DNA of 52,897 nt. Source: Dubosiella muris (GTDB lineage Bacteria > Bacillota_I > Bacilli_A > Erysipelotrichales > Erysipelotrichaceae). A program made the position numbers and the translations under genes. The notes below the pieces were generated by a model. The model did no database searches and had not been told where the DNA came from. It worked only from the letters and a program-made list of their open reading frames with translations. The stretch is from positions 1 to 52,897 of the forward strand of contig NZ_SRYG01000020.1 in assembly GCF_004793885.1 (NCBI RefSeq), read 5' to 3'. Of this stretch, positions 8,967-17,598 are shown in pieces; position 1 is the stretch's first letter, and every line of letters begins with the position of its first letter.

Positions 8967-9012
8967 AAAAAAGAGGAAATTCCGTTCATTCCGTCGAATT
9001 TCCTCTTTTTCT
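8967..9012. terminator. Bidirectional terminator between HAD and ABC ATPase genes
   Basis: A 15-bp arm (AAAAAGAGGAAATTC) and its exact reverse complement flank a 13-nt loop, giving T-runs on both strands. Confidence 0.92.
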
Positions 9013-9916
9013 ATTCCTTTTTTTCTTCATGAATGTATACGATGGGATCCTCTCCCGCATCTTCTTTCTTTGAATACACATAAAACGGCTCCCCCTGCCA
9101 TGTGCCTAAATGCAGGAAACCGTCAAGATACGCGAATTGCCGAATCGGCTTCCACCCATGAATCGCCTGCGCCCCTTCATCCACTTCAAACGAACAGCAC
9201 TCAACCGGTACCAGCTGTCCTTTCCAAACATTGACACCCAAAAGCGACAGCGAAGAAGCCACATCGAGCGAGACGGGATGGCTTCGGATTTGCGAAGGTG
9301 CCCCTTCCTGAATCAGTTTTCCGTCCTGCATGACAAGAATGTGGTTTCCAAGCAAACCAGCTTCCTGAAAATCATGGCACACACTCACCAGTGTGATGTT
9401 CAACTCATCCACCCACGCCAGAACATCAAAAATAAGGGAGCGCTTCAATGCCGGATCCAAATGATTGAATGCTTCGTCCAGCAGCAAAACATCCGGGCCG
9501 GAAACAAGCGCGCGGGCAATCGCCACGCGCTGACGCTGGCCACCAGACAAAGCGCTTGCCTTTTGTGCCAAAGACGACTCGATTCGCGTCAAAGCCGCGA
9601 TCCTTTTCACCCGTCTTTCAATTTCTTCTTCGGCAAACGCGTGATGATCCAAGCCAAATGCGATGTTGTCAAACACCGACAGATGAGAAAACAGCCGATC
9701 TTCCTGAAAAACCACCGAAACTTTGGATGCTTGGACTTCCACAACGCCCACTGTCGGTTTTTCCAAGCCGGCAATCAGAGATACAATCGTTGTTTTTCCA
9801 GAACCCGACGGTCCATATAGCACCACCCTTTCCCCAGGCGGCAAATGAAACGAAACGTTCCGAAGCGCGCAAACCCCGGAAGGGTACGTTTTATTGACAT
9901 GACGAAACTGAATCAT
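9011..9916 (-). CDS. ABC transporter ATP-binding protein, partner unknown
   Basis: Energises an importer of the nitrate/sulfonate or molybdate/sulfate type by family resemblance. Walker A GPSGSGKTT, Q-loop VVFQEDRLFSHLS, signature [15 protein letters not shown], Walker B VLLLDEAF and switch His (VSVCHDFQEA) are all intact. A ~90-residue C-terminal extension may be a small substrate-regulatory domain. The ATG at 9916 lies 9 nt after AGGAGG; earlier in-frame starts are less well placed. No permease or binding protein is adjacent, so its membrane partner must be encoded elsewhere. Confidence 0.88.
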   Translation of the reverse strand: MIQFRHVNKTYPSGVCALRNVSFHLPPGERVVLYGPSGSGKTTIVSLIAGLEKPTVGVVEVQASKVSVVFQEDRLFSHLSVFDNIAFGLDHHAFAEEEIERRVKRIAALTRIESSLAQKASALSGGQRQRVAIARALVSGPDVLLLDEAFNHLDPALKRSLIFDVLAWVDELNITLVSVCHDFQEAGLLGNHILVMQDGKLIQEGAPSQIRSHPVSLDVASSLSLLGVNVWKGQLVPVECCSFEVDEGAQAIHGWKPIRQFAYLDGFLHLGTWQGEPFYVYSKKEDAGEDPIVYIHEEKKE

Positions 9917-9951
9917 CCACATTCTCCTCCTGACCAAAGCCCAATGAATTG

Positions 9952-9980
9952 AAAAAAAAGTCCCGCAAAACAGGACTTTT
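9952..9980 (-). terminator. Terminator of the rplJ-rplL operon
   Basis: Stem AAAGTCC / GGACTTT, with an eight-T run on the minus strand, directly downstream of rplL. Confidence 0.85.
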
Positions 9981-9997
9981 GATTTTACTTGGTTCGA

Positions 9998-10366
9998 TTA
10001 CTTAATTTCAACAGTTGCGCCAGCAGCCATCAGTTTTTCTTTAATCTGATCTGCTTCTTCTGGAGCAATGTTTTCTTTGATTGCAGCTGGAGCGGAGTCA
10101 ACCAGTTTCTTCGCGTCTACCAGTCCAAGACCAGTGATTTCACGAACGGCTTTGATGACAGCAACTTTCGTTCCACCAACAGAAGTCAACGTAACAGTTA
10201 CTTCCGTAGGACCTGTTGCAGCTTCTTCAGCAGCGGCTGGAGCAGCTACGGCAGCAGCGGCTACAACACCGAATTTTTCTTCGATTGCGCTTACTAAATC
10301 ATTAAGTTCTAAAATTGTCGCTTCTTCCAAGTAAGAAAGAATTTCTTCCTGAGTTAATTTAGCCAT
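9998..10366 (-). CDS. rplL: Ribosomal protein L7/L12
   Basis: Flexible stalk protein of the 50S subunit that recruits elongation factors. The 122 residues show the N-terminal dimerisation helix pair ([26 protein letters not shown]), the Ala-rich hinge ([16 protein letters not shown]) and the conserved C-terminal domain ([23 protein letters not shown]). Placed after rplJ, as in nearly all bacteria. Confidence 0.98.
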   Translation of the reverse strand: MAKLTQEEILSYLEEATILELNDLVSAIEEKFGVVAAAAVAAPAAAEEAATGPTEVTVTLTSVGGTKVAVIKAVREITGLGLVDAKKLVDSAPAAIKENIAPEEADQIKEKLMAAGATVEIK

Positions 10367-10389
10367 TTTCTTTTCCTCCTAATATTGTA

Positions 10390-10911
10390 TTACGCGGCAG
10401 CTTCTTCAGCTGGGGCGCTTCCGTTTTCCTTTGCTTCCGCCAACGCTTTGATCGTCATTGCGAATTTAACAACCGGCGCGTTCAATACAGACGCAAATTT
10501 GGCGAGCATGCCTTCCTTGTTCGGCAATGCAGACAGTGTTTTGATCATTTCTTCATCGACCACGTCACCGTCAACGATACCAGTTTTCAAAATCAGTTTA
10601 TCGTGTCCTTTCGCAAATTTTGCGAGTACACGAGCTGGAGCAACTGGATCCTTACCAAACGCCAATGCGTTCGGTCCTTTTAAAGTTTCTGCGAACTTTT
10701 CATATCCCAGATTTTCAGCCGCACGACGTGCTGTCGTGTTTTTGTACACTTTGAAATCCACGTCTTCCGCACGCAGAGCGCGACGAAGTTCCGTCAATTC
10801 CTTCACAGTCAATCCACGGTATTCCACCATGACGATCGAGCTGGAGCCCTCCATTTTTTCTGTAAGAGCTTTGACATCGGCTTCCTTTTGGGCAAGGATA
10901 TCTTTGTTCAT
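10390..10911 (-). CDS. rplJ: Ribosomal protein L10
   Basis: Base of the ribosomal stalk, binding 23S rRNA and L7/L12 dimers. The sequence after the start (MNKDILAQKEADVKALTEKM) and VMVEYRGLTVKELTELRRAL is the canonical L10 N-terminus; the Ala-rich tail binds L12. The ATG at 10911 with AGAGGTG upstream is preferred over an in-frame GTG three codons earlier. Autoregulation is expected through the leader upstream. Confidence 0.97.
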   Translation of the reverse strand: MNKDILAQKEADVKALTEKMEGSSSIVMVEYRGLTVKELTELRRALRAEDVDFKVYKNTTARRAAENLGYEKFAETLKGPNALAFGKDPVAPARVLAKFAKGHDKLILKTGIVDGDVVDEEMIKTLSALPNKEGMLAKFASVLNAPVVKFAMTIKALAEAKENGSAPAEEAAA

Positions 10912-11080
10912 CCGATCCACCTCTTCTTTCTGTATATCGTTACAATATTCAAAAGAAAAGCCCGCACGAGGGCAGGCTTACACATCATTTTTATGTATGA
11001 CCCCTCGGTAACATGATTAAGCAAAACTGCCGTTACTGTCTTTGGAATATTGATAACAATCTTATATTACTTTGAAATTC
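10912..11080 (-). ncRNA. L10 leader with attenuator hairpin
   Basis: The 180-nt untranslated space before rplJ is the usual place of the Bacillota L10 leader, where free L10 (with L12) represses its own operon. A GC-rich hairpin at 10951-10980 (AAGCCTGCC / GCGGGCTT, with a wobble) followed by TTTTCTTTT looks like an attenuator. The upstream part was not folded in detail, so the 5' limit is approximate. Confidence 0.65.
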
Positions 11081-11091
11081 AAATTTGTCAA

Positions 11092-11778
11092 TTACTTTTG
11101 ACGCTCAACGTGGATTCCAGGACCCATAGTCGTGGAAAGCACGAGGTTTTTAATGTACGTTCCTTTTACTTTCGTAGGACGCGCTTTCGCGATCGTTTGA
11201 TAAATCGCGCGGAAGTTCTCTACCAGTTTGTCATCATCAAAGCTGATTTTTCCGATCAATACGTTGATGTTTCCTTCTTTATCCACACGGTAAGTGATCT
11301 TTCCTTTTTTGACTTCGTTTATCGCGTTAGCGATATCCATCGTCACGGTTCCCGTTTTCGGGTTTGGCATCAAGCCTTTAGGTCCCAGTACACGACCAAG
11401 ACGTCCCAGTTTTCCCATCATGTTCGGGGTTGCGATCAAAACGTCGAATCCAAACCATCCGCCCTGGATTTTCTGGATCAGCTCATCAGCACCAACAAAA
11501 TCGGCGCCGGCAGCTTCCGCTTCTTTCGCTTTATCACCCTCGGCAACTACCGCAACCGTCTGCGTTTTTCCCGTTCCGTGCGGCAGTACCATCGCACCAC
11601 GAATCTGCTGATCCGCATGACGAGGGTCTACATTCAAGTTGAAGCTTACTTCAACAGTTTCATCAAATTTTGCGGTTGCGGCTTTTTTCGCGAGCGCAAC
11701 AGCTTCTTCCACTGAATAAAGACGATCACGATCGACTAATTTTTCAGCTTCCGCAAATCTTTTACTTACTTTTGCCAT
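11092..11778 (-). CDS. rplA: Ribosomal protein L1
   Basis: Binds 23S rRNA at the L1 stalk and usually represses the L11-L1 mRNA. The 228 residues carry [41 protein letters not shown] and [16 protein letters not shown], all characteristic. The start at 11778 follows GGAGGAACGATCC; upstream in-frame sequence overlaps rplK and is not part of the protein. Confidence 0.98.
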   Translation of the reverse strand: MAKVSKRFAEAEKLVDRDRLYSVEEAVALAKKAATAKFDETVEVSFNLNVDPRHADQQIRGAMVLPHGTGKTQTVAVVAEGDKAKEAEAAGADFVGADELIQKIQGGWFGFDVLIATPNMMGKLGRLGRVLGPKGLMPNPKTGTVTMDIANAINEVKKGKITYRVDKEGNINVLIGKISFDDDKLVENFRAIYQTIAKARPTKVKGTYIKNLVLSTTMGPGIHVERQK

Positions 11779-11791
11779 GGATCGTTCCTCC

Positions 11792-12211
11792 TTATTCCAT
11801 TCCTTCGACTTTGATACCCATGTTACGGGCAGTTCCGGCAACGATCTTCATCGCTGCTTCGACGTCGTTTGCGTTCAAGTCCGGCATTTTGTATTCAGCG
11901 ATCTCTCTTAACTGATCCACTGTGATCGTACCGGCCGTCTGCTTCTGGTCGCCGCTGGCTTTCGAGATACCTGCCGCTTTTTTCAGCATGTTGGCTGCTG
12001 GCGTCGTTTTCAATTCGAAATCGAACGATTTGTCTTCGTACGCCGTGATGATAACAGGTACGACATCGCCTTTGCGGTCTTTTGTCGCATCGTTGAACGC
12101 GTTACAGAACTGAGGCATGTTGATTCCGGCACTCGCCAAAGCTGGTCCCGGTTTTGCTCCGCCTGCCATGAACTGCAACTTACAAACTTTTGTTACTTTT
12201 TTCTTGCTCAT
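11792..12211 (-). CDS. rplK: Ribosomal protein L11
   Basis: GTPase-centre protein of the large subunit. The 139 residues include [30 protein letters not shown] and the C-terminal rRNA-binding helix region ([21 protein letters not shown]). First gene of the L11-L1 unit. secE and nusG, often upstream, are absent; a Sel1-repeat gene lies there instead. Confidence 0.98.
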   Translation of the reverse strand: MSKKKVTKVCKLQFMAGGAKPGPALASAGINMPQFCNAFNDATKDRKGDVVPVIITAYEDKSFDFELKTTPAANMLKKAAGISKASGDQKQTAGTITVDQLREIAEYKMPDLNANDVEAAMKIVAGTARNMGIKVEGME

Positions 12212-12242
12212 AAGACGCTCCTCCTATAAATGGCCTTATGCA

Positions 12243-12271
12243 GTGGTTTGTGAACACGAGTGTTCTCCCAC
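12243..12271 (-). promoter_or_regulatory. Hairpin in the rplK-rplA leader, possible L1-binding element
   Basis: GTGG...CCAC with an inner AACAC/TGTT stem sits shortly before the rplK ribosome-binding site, where Bacillota L11-L1 mRNAs carry an L1-binding mimic of 23S rRNA. The assignment rests on position and a simple hairpin, not on a full structural match. Confidence 0.45.
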
Positions 12272-12292
12272 GCATGCTTATTAACTATAAGC

Positions 12293-12326
12293 AAAAAAAA
12301 GATAAAACGCAAGCTTTATCTTTTTT
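12293..12326 (-). terminator. Terminator of the Sel1-repeat gene
   Basis: AAAAAAAAGATAAA and TTTATCTTTTTT pair around an 8-nt loop immediately after the stop codon. Confidence 0.8.
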
Positions 12327-12825
12327 ATTTCATTCTCTCCACGGTTTTCTCCACCAAACGCGCATGCTTTTCCAGCGCCGGTGTCCAATCCAGGCTTTCT
12401 TTCGCCTTCCGGATCCAATCCAAGGCCGCCAGAGGATCCTTTGCGACACCTTTTCCGTTCAAATACAGCATCGCCAGACCATCGTACGCCAGCGGATACT
12501 CTGCCTGCGCCGCCTTCTTCATAAAGTAGAACGCCTGCTCCATATTTTTCGGACAGCCGACACCATCCCGATTCATCATGGCGACGACATACATCGCTTT
12601 CGGGTCGCCATTCATCGCGCCTAAGCGCGCATATTCGTATCCGCTTTTCGGATCGTAACCAACACCACGCTCCTTTTCCAAAAACATCGCCATCAGTGTT
12701 TTCTGGCTCTCCAAATCGCCCCAGTTGGCAGCTTGCTTGAGCAGCGGCAACGCGTCCGCCGTTTGATCGCTTTCCAGCAGCCGGCTGATTTCGGCTTTTA
12801 AATCGTGCAACACTTCCTGATCCAT
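12325..12825 (-). CDS. Sel1-like repeat (tetratricopeptide-type) protein
   Basis: A small alpha-helical repeat protein, probably a protein-interaction module; exact role unknown. At least three Sel1-type repeats are visible: GYDPKSGYEYARLGAMNGDP, CPKNMEQAFYFMKKAAQAEY and VAKDPLAALDWIRKAKESLD, each after a DGVG/NGKG-like turn. The start at 12825 follows AGGCGGTG and leaves 13 nt after the upstream membrane-protein gene; in-frame sequence further upstream would overlap that gene. Confidence 0.82.
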   Translation of the reverse strand: MDQEVLHDLKAEISRLLESDQTADALPLLKQAANWGDLESQKTLMAMFLEKERGVGYDPKSGYEYARLGAMNGDPKAMYVVAMMNRDGVGCPKNMEQAFYFMKKAAQAEYPLAYDGLAMLYLNGKGVAKDPLAALDWIRKAKESLDWTPALEKHARLVEKTVERMK

Positions 12826-12838
12826 CGCCAACACCGCC

Positions 12839-13255
12839 TTAGTCCCAGAAGTCGTAGTCCTCTTCAAAATCAAAATACGGCTCGTCGATCACGTTCCAGT
12901 CATCCGAATCAAAAGAATGACCCGCCGGATAGGAAAAGCGCATCATCTGCACCATATTGTAAACGCCTGTCCCAAAGGAATAAAACCCAAGCACGGCCGC
13001 GCAAATGCTCAAAATCAAAAGCGAAAGCATCTTCTTCGTCCACTCAAATTCCTTCCAAACCAGAACGAAGGCAATCACGCCGCACGCCAAAGCAAGAAAA
13101 CCTAAAATAAATCCATGCCAAGCCGCAAATACGGCCAGAACGATCGAAACGAGCGCCAAAATAAGCGCCACGATCCAAAGCCGGCTTTCTTTGACCGGTC
13201 TTTCGGCGAATCCTGCGCCGGGTTTCGGGATTTGCGGAATATTTGGTTGTTTCAT
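12839..13255 (-). CDS. Hypothetical membrane protein with three or four helices
   Basis: Unassigned. The 138-residue protein has a proline-rich cytoplasmic start (MKQPNIPQIPKPGAGF), then closely spaced hydrophobic segments (LWIVALILALVSIVLAVFAA, FILGFLALACGVIAFVLVW, LSLLILSICAAVLGFYSFG) and an acidic, aromatic tail (FDFEEDYDFWD). This plan resembles DUF4190-type small membrane proteins, but I cannot confirm the family. Start 13255 follows GAGGTG. Forms an operon with the Sel1 gene. Confidence 0.7.
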   Translation of the reverse strand: MKQPNIPQIPKPGAGFAERPVKESRLWIVALILALVSIVLAVFAAWHGFILGFLALACGVIAFVLVWKEFEWTKKMLSLLILSICAAVLGFYSFGTGVYNMVQMMRFSYPAGHSFDSDDWNVIDEPYFDFEEDYDFWD

Positions 13256-13314
13256 AATTTCACCTCGTTTGTTCAATTATACCATTCAAAAATGCTTTGT
13301 TCTAACTCCTTGCA

Positions 13315-13329
13315 TGATATTATATGCCT
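13315..13329 (+). promoter_or_regulatory. Extended -10 promoter directly before the kinase start
   Basis: TG-A-TATTAT (13315-13323) ends 6 nt before the ATG at 13330, with no ribosome-binding site. Transcription would begin at or next to the start codon. Confidence 0.55.
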
Positions 13330-14166
13330 ATGAATCTGAATCAAATCAAACAATGGCTCGACCAACGCCTCGACAAGCCGTACACGCTAACGCCAACCAA
13401 TCTTGGCATCAGCAACGAGTCGTATCGCCTGCAAACCCAAAACCACACCTACATCGTCCGAACGCCTCGATCCAGCCACGCTTGTCTGGATCTGCGCTTT
13501 CACGAAGAAGCGCGCGTGCTCGCGCTCGTAAAGGACCTTGATGTGCCGCTCGTCGATTTTGACACCCAAAACGGCATCAAGATCACGACCTACATTCCCG
13601 ACACCTGCACGTACGCCCAGGCTCGCTCGCAAAACAAAGCGTGGCAAGTCGGCCGGACGCTCAAAGCGCTCCATCAAAAACCGGCCGTTTCCTTTGCTTT
13701 CGATCCCTTTCAAAAGCTTGAGCGCTACCGAAGCCGGATCGCGCATCCCCTCGTCCATTTTGAGCAAGCGGATGCCGTCATTGCCCGGGTGCAAAAGCTG
13801 TACCGGCCCGACACGCTTTGCCACAACGATGTGGTGGACGGCAATTTGCTGTTTACATCCAGACGGCTGTATTTGATCGACTACGAATACGCCAGCATGA
13901 ACGACTACCGGTTTGATCTCGCGAGTTTTTTAAGCGAAAATCAAATCGAAGACGAAAAAGAACGTCTGCTTTTTTTCGAAGGGTATGGATTGGCCAACGA
14001 TCTTCAAGCCCAGCAGGAAGTCCGCCTGTTCGAATGTTTCGAAGACATCTTGTGGGGCTATTGGGCCAATATGCTGTACGACTCCACCCACGACTCCGTC
14101 TATCAAACGATCGCCCTGGAAAAACAGGCCCACTACCACGCATGGCTCCACACTCTCGCGCTGTAA
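13330..14166 (+). CDS. LicA/choline kinase-type aminoglycoside-phosphotransferase-fold kinase
   Basis: Probable small-molecule kinase, closest in look to choline/ethanolamine or thiamine kinases. The APH fold shows TNLGISNESYRLQTQ and YIVRTP (ATP-binding lysine region replaced by Arg-Thr), the catalytic loop LCHNDVVDGNLLF (Asp in HND) and the metal-binding LYLIDYEYASMNDYRFDLASF. Start 13330 rather than 13324 is chosen because the -10 box ends at 13323. No lic, tagatose or phosphocholine genes are adjacent, so the substrate is open. Confidence 0.83.
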   Translation: MNLNQIKQWLDQRLDKPYTLTPTNLGISNESYRLQTQNHTYIVRTPRSSHACLDLRFHEEARVLALVKDLDVPLVDFDTQNGIKITTYIPDTCTYAQARSQNKAWQVGRTLKALHQKPAVSFAFDPFQKLERYRSRIAHPLVHFEQADAVIARVQKLYRPDTLCHNDVVDGNLLFTSRRLYLIDYEYASMNDYRFDLASFLSENQIEDEKERLLFFEGYGLANDLQAQQEVRLFECFEDILWGYWANMLYDSTHDSVYQTIALEKQAHYHAWLHTLAL

Positions 14167-14191
14167 TCAGCGCTTTTTATTTCGACAATGT

Positions 14192-14224
14192 AAAAAAAAG
14201 CCTTTAGATGCTTTACCTAAAGGC
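14192..14224 (-). terminator. Terminator of the tRNA-Glu transcript
   Basis: Stem GCCTTTAG / CTAAAGGC with an eight-T run on the minus strand, 12 nt past the tRNA 3' end. Confidence 0.85.
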
Positions 14225-14236
14225 GTTATTGACAAA

Positions 14237-14312
14237 TGGTGACGCGTACGGGATTCGAACCCGTGAATGCATGCGTGAAAGGCATGTGAGTTAACCGTTT
14301 CTCCAACGCGCC
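14237..14312 (-). tRNA. tRNA-Glu (UUC)
   Basis: A complete cloverleaf can be drawn: acceptor GGCGCGT / ACGCGTC, anticodon stem CATGC / GCATG with loop CTTTCAC (anticodon UUC), T-arm CGGGTTCGAATCCCG, discriminator A and encoded CCA. Monocistronic. Confidence 0.95.
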
Positions 14313-14460
14313 GTTAACTTTTAACTTATTTCCCAAGTGCTCACTTATAATATCATAAGCGATCATCCTGTGCAACATTTTTTTTCGATTTTTTTTAATC
14401 TTTTTTCATTCACTCGAAGCGCTCCCCAAACGAACAGTCATACTATACCGTATTCGAACT

Positions 14461-14487
14461 AAAAAGAAAAGCGGAAAACTCCGCTTT
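14461..14487 (-). terminator. Terminator of the GntR regulator gene
   Basis: Perfect stem AAAGCGGA / TCCGCTTT with a short loop and a T-rich tail on the minus strand. Confidence 0.8.
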
Positions 14488-14494
14488 CTCAAAA

Positions 14495-15244
14495 TTATTG
14501 TTGATAAATGATTTTTCCGGTTGAATTCATGTACGTATACAAATCGCTTCGATAGTAGCTAATCGTATACTCGATGATGTTGTCTTCTTCATCAAAAGAA
14601 ATCCGCTTGCGGGCCAGAACCGGCAAAGATTTGGGAATGTTCAACGAATTGCGCACTTCGTCAGAAGGAATTTCCGCGCTGAACTCCTCTTCGATCCGCT
14701 TCGGTTTTCCGGTTCCAATTACTTCAAACTTCTCATACATGGACTCGGTTGAATTGTCTTCCCGAATCGGCAAATCCGTGTCCAGAGGAAAATAAGACAC
14801 CATGTACACAAGCTTGACATCGTCCGCGGTCCGTACGCGGCGCAAACAATACATTTCCTCGCGGGGATCGAGGTTGAATATTTTTGCCGCCTTTTCCGCG
14901 ACTTGTTCGCGGTCGATTGTGAAACTGCTTGTTCCCGGCACCCGGCCGTGCAGTTCCATTTCATGCGAGAAGCTTCGGATCTCCGATAACTTCTCCTTGA
15001 TCGCCGGTTTCCAAATGACGAATGTCCCGCGGCCGCGGCCGCGATTGACCATGCCTTCCTTCTCCAGATCGAGAATGGCTTGTCTTGCCGTGATCCGCGA
15101 TACGCCAAAACGTTTCTGGATCTCCATTTCGCTCTCGATCTTGTCGCCATGCTTCAATTCACCGCTCAAAATCTTTTCGCGGTAAATATCCTTGATTTGA
15201 ATATAAAGCGCTTTGCCACCTTTTTTCGATTTCAATTTCTCCAT
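14495..15244 (-). CDS. GntR-family transcriptional regulator (HutC/UTRA type)
   Basis: DNA-binding repressor with a small-molecule pocket. The N-terminal winged helix (YIQIKDIYREKILSGELKHG, then KIESEMEIQKRFGVSRITAR) is standard GntR, with the R-rich wing NRGRGRGTFV. Residues ~95-240 match a UTRA ligand domain (YCLRRVRTADDVKLVYMVSY, ending IIEYTISYYRSDLYTY), usually sensing phosphosugars or amino acids. No obvious target operon adjoins; it may act on the amino-sugar cluster or elsewhere. Confidence 0.93.
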   Translation of the reverse strand: MEKLKSKKGGKALYIQIKDIYREKILSGELKHGDKIESEMEIQKRFGVSRITARQAILDLEKEGMVNRGRGRGTFVIWKPAIKEKLSEIRSFSHEMELHGRVPGTSSFTIDREQVAEKAAKIFNLDPREEMYCLRRVRTADDVKLVYMVSYFPLDTDLPIREDNSTESMYEKFEVIGTGKPKRIEEEFSAEIPSDEVRNSLNIPKSLPVLARKRISFDEEDNIIEYTISYYRSDLYTYMNSTGKIIYQQ

Positions 15245-15266
15245 ATACCCTCACCTTGTTCATCGT

Positions 15267-15896
15267 CTATTTGTTTTCCCTTCGACGACGCTTTCTTTTT
15301 TCATCCAACTCGATCCACTCATCCAATGTCATCGGTTCGTAATCAGAATCTACGCAAAAGCAATTAATGATCTGGCACGGTACATTCTCAAGCTCGCCGC
15401 CAATCGAAACGTGTTTTCGTGTTGCCATAAAGTCGATAAACACATCCAAATCGTCCCGGTCCTGTGTATTATGAATGTGACCATGGAGCATGAACGTCTT
15501 TGGCTTTCCTTGTTCATCCCGACGATATTGACCGTTGTAAAACACGATCGGATAGTGGCTCAGCACCACCTTTCGACGATTATCGCTCAGTTCGGCATAT
15601 TCCCTGACCCAGCCAAATACGGAACTGTCAAAATCCTTGTCGTCCAAAAAGCGGTCGTGATTGCCCCGGATCAAAAAGATCCGGCCATTCAACCGTTCGA
15701 TGATTTCCGCCGTATCGCGGCCGTTTCCCCAGGAAAAATCGCCAAGAACGACGACCTCGTCCCGCTTTTTGACTTTTTTGTTCCATTGGCTGATCATGTA
15801 CTCATTCATTTCCTCCACATCTTCAAACCCCCTGACATCCATCTTGTCATTGAGCGCCCGATGAAAAAAATGTAAATCCGCAATGTAGTATCTCAA
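15267..15896 (-). CDS. Calcineurin-like metallophosphoesterase
   Basis: Probable cytosolic dimetal phosphatase or phosphodiesterase of unknown substrate. Metal ligands are visible in order: DLHFFH, VVLGDFSWG, LIRGNHDRF, VVLSHYPIVF and MLHGHIHN. A TTG start at 15896, 8 nt after AAGGGGG, puts the first metal motif close to the N-terminus, as is normal; an ATG at 15938 would add 14 residues without a good ribosome-binding site. The gene ends 22 nt before the GntR start region and may share its transcript. Confidence 0.85.
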   Translation of the reverse strand: MRYYIADLHFFHRALNDKMDVRGFEDVEEMNEYMISQWNKKVKKRDEVVVLGDFSWGNGRDTAEIIERLNGRIFLIRGNHDRFLDDKDFDSSVFGWVREYAELSDNRRKVVLSHYPIVFYNGQYRRDEQGKPKTFMLHGHIHNTQDRDDLDVFIDFMATRKHVSIGGELENVPCQIINCFCVDSDYEPMTLDEWIELDEKRKRRRRENK

Positions 15897-15920
15897 TCCC
15901 TGATCCCCCTTGCTTCCGAT

Positions 15921-15946
15921 AAAAGAAAAGCGGGCCAATACCGCTT
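15921..15946 (-). terminator. Terminator of the lipoprotein gene
   Basis: Stem AAGCGG / CCGCTT with a 7-nt loop, followed by TTTTCTTTT on the minus strand. It lies within the short space before the metallophosphoesterase gene. Confidence 0.7.
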
Positions 15947-15951
15947 CTGAG

Positions 15952-16458
15952 TTATTGAACTGTACAAGAATACCCTTCCTTTTCGAGCTGTGTCTGCGTC
16001 TTCCCTAAACTGACATACTTCGTGTCCACTTCTCCTTCGTGAAGCAAACCCGCATCAATCAGCGCTTGAATGTCCGCTCTTCTGTAGTCGATCGTTACCG
16101 TCACCTTGACGCGATTATCCTCTAACGATCCGACCGCATCGACCCCCTGCAGCGCATCATAGGAGCGAGCCAGTGATGAATTGATCGCATTCATCATATC
16201 CTCGCTGCTCATCCCTTCGCCGATTCCCAGATCCGCAAACGACAAATAAAACGTCTGGATCTGCGACTCCACGTGATCTCCCTGCGCCTGTAAAGACACC
16301 GAGTCAGACTCTTTTGTGCAATCCAAAGTGTGTTGAACCGCTTCTTCTTCCTGCGCCATCGCAGGCTGCTTCGTGTCTTCTACATTTTTTGAAGCTTCAT
16401 TTACACGCGTACAGCCACACAAGCCCGCGACAAAAAACAGAACCCATACTTTTCGCAT
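15952..16458 (-). CDS. Secreted lipoprotein, possibly DUF1307-like
   Basis: Surface lipoprotein of unknown role. The signal peptide MRKVWVLFFVAGLCGC ends in a lipobox (LCGC, acylated Cys-16) after which the mature protein would be anchored outside the membrane. The remainder is small and polar, with FYLSFADLGIGEGMSSEDMM and YVSLGKTQTQLEKEGYSC; this recalls the YehR/DUF1307 pattern, but the match is from memory and weak. Single gene with terminator. Confidence 0.72.
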   Translation of the reverse strand: MRKVWVLFFVAGLCGCTRVNEASKNVEDTKQPAMAQEEEAVQHTLDCTKESDSVSLQAQGDHVESQIQTFYLSFADLGIGEGMSSEDMMNAINSSLARSYDALQGVDAVGSLEDNRVKVTVTIDYRRADIQALIDAGLLHEGEVDTKYVSLGKTQTQLEKEGYSCTVQ

Positions 16459-16494
16459 CTCAACACCCCTTGTAAAGTTATAATATCATGTAAA

Positions 16495-17598
16495 TTATAT
16501 CTTTTTCAACGTTTCATTGAACCAAATTGAAAATTCAGTCAATCCGCTTTCAAACGCTTCCGGGTCGCGCCCCATCCCCAGCCGAAGATGCTGATCCACC
16601 TCAAAACACGATCCCGGCACAAAAAATACACCCCGCTCCCTCAGCGCCCGTTGGCAAAGGGCAGTCGAAGGAATGCCAGCCTCGTAGCGCAAAAAAGCCA
16701 CCGGCGAAAGCGGATCCAGCACGACGGAAAACGACTCGTTGTCCGCCAGCCACGCCTTCAGTGTTTCCTGATTTTTCGCCAGCCGCCGCCGGTTGGCCTC
16801 CAAAATCGTTTCTTTGTGCCGCAACGCCGCCAGCGCCAGCCGATCTGTCAGCGGTCCCGTGGAAATGAACGTGTAGTCGCGCCGGACATTGAGCCGCTCA
16901 ATCACTTCCCGATTCGCCTTCACCCAGCCTAGCCGAAGACCCGGCAAAGCGAAAATCTTCGACAAAGACGAAGTCGCGATACCGCGCTCATAACAATCCG
17001 AAACCGAAGGCGTTCGCTCCAAATCCAGCCCCCGATACACTTCGTCGCACAAAATGTAAATGCCACGCGGACGACAAAGTGCGACCAGCGCCAGCCAGTC
17101 AGCCGCGTCCAGCCGCGTCCCGGTCGGATTGGACGGACTCGCCAGCACGATCATCTTCGTGTTTGGCCGAATCGCCTCCTGGACTTTCTCAACCGGAAAA
17201 CGCCATCCGTCTTCCTCGACGTACGCAACCGTCGTCACCTCGCAGCCCAGCGAACGCGGATACTCGTAAAACTGCTGGTATCCCGGCACAAACGCGATCA
17301 CGTGGTCGCCCGCTTCCAGCAGCGCGTCCATCACGTGCTGATTGGCGCAAAGCGCCCCCGGCATACAGGTGATCTGTTCCACGCTGCCGGTACGATACAG
17401 TTTCAGGATTTCCCTTTTTAGCGCCTCATCCCCGGTAATGTCGCCATAATCCAAAACGACATCATCCAAGGCCGCCGGTTCCAAAGCCAGAAGAGCCGGA
17501 AACGACAGCGCCTGAAACGAAGTATCCGTCATATTGTAAACGGCCTGTTTTTCATAGGCCGTCATCCATTGCTCACATAAAAAGTCCTTGATTTTCAT
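16495..17598 (-). CDS. PLP-dependent aminotransferase, class I/II
   Basis: Cytosolic fold-type I transaminase. [12 protein letters not shown] is the cofactor/substrate loop, DEVYRGL carries the PLP-pyridine Asp and Tyr, and [18 protein letters not shown] contains the Schiff-base lysine. A C-terminal LRLGMGRD arginine probably binds the substrate carboxylate. Overlaps the end of the ABC ATPase gene by 4 nt, so it is the last gene of the T-box-controlled transporter operon; it likely processes the imported amino acid. The specific substrate is not evident. Confidence 0.9.
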   Translation of the reverse strand: MKIKDFLCEQWMTAYEKQAVYNMTDTSFQALSFPALLALEPAALDDVVLDYGDITGDEALKREILKLYRTGSVEQITCMPGALCANQHVMDALLEAGDHVIAFVPGYQQFYEYPRSLGCEVTTVAYVEEDGWRFPVEKVQEAIRPNTKMIVLASPSNPTGTRLDAADWLALVALCRPRGIYILCDEVYRGLDLERTPSVSDCYERGIATSSLSKIFALPGLRLGWVKANREVIERLNVRRDYTFISTGPLTDRLALAALRHKETILEANRRRLAKNQETLKAWLADNESFSVVLDPLSPVAFLRYEAGIPSTALCQRALRERGVFFVPGSCFEVDQHLRLGMGRDPEAFESGLTEFSIWFNETLKKI

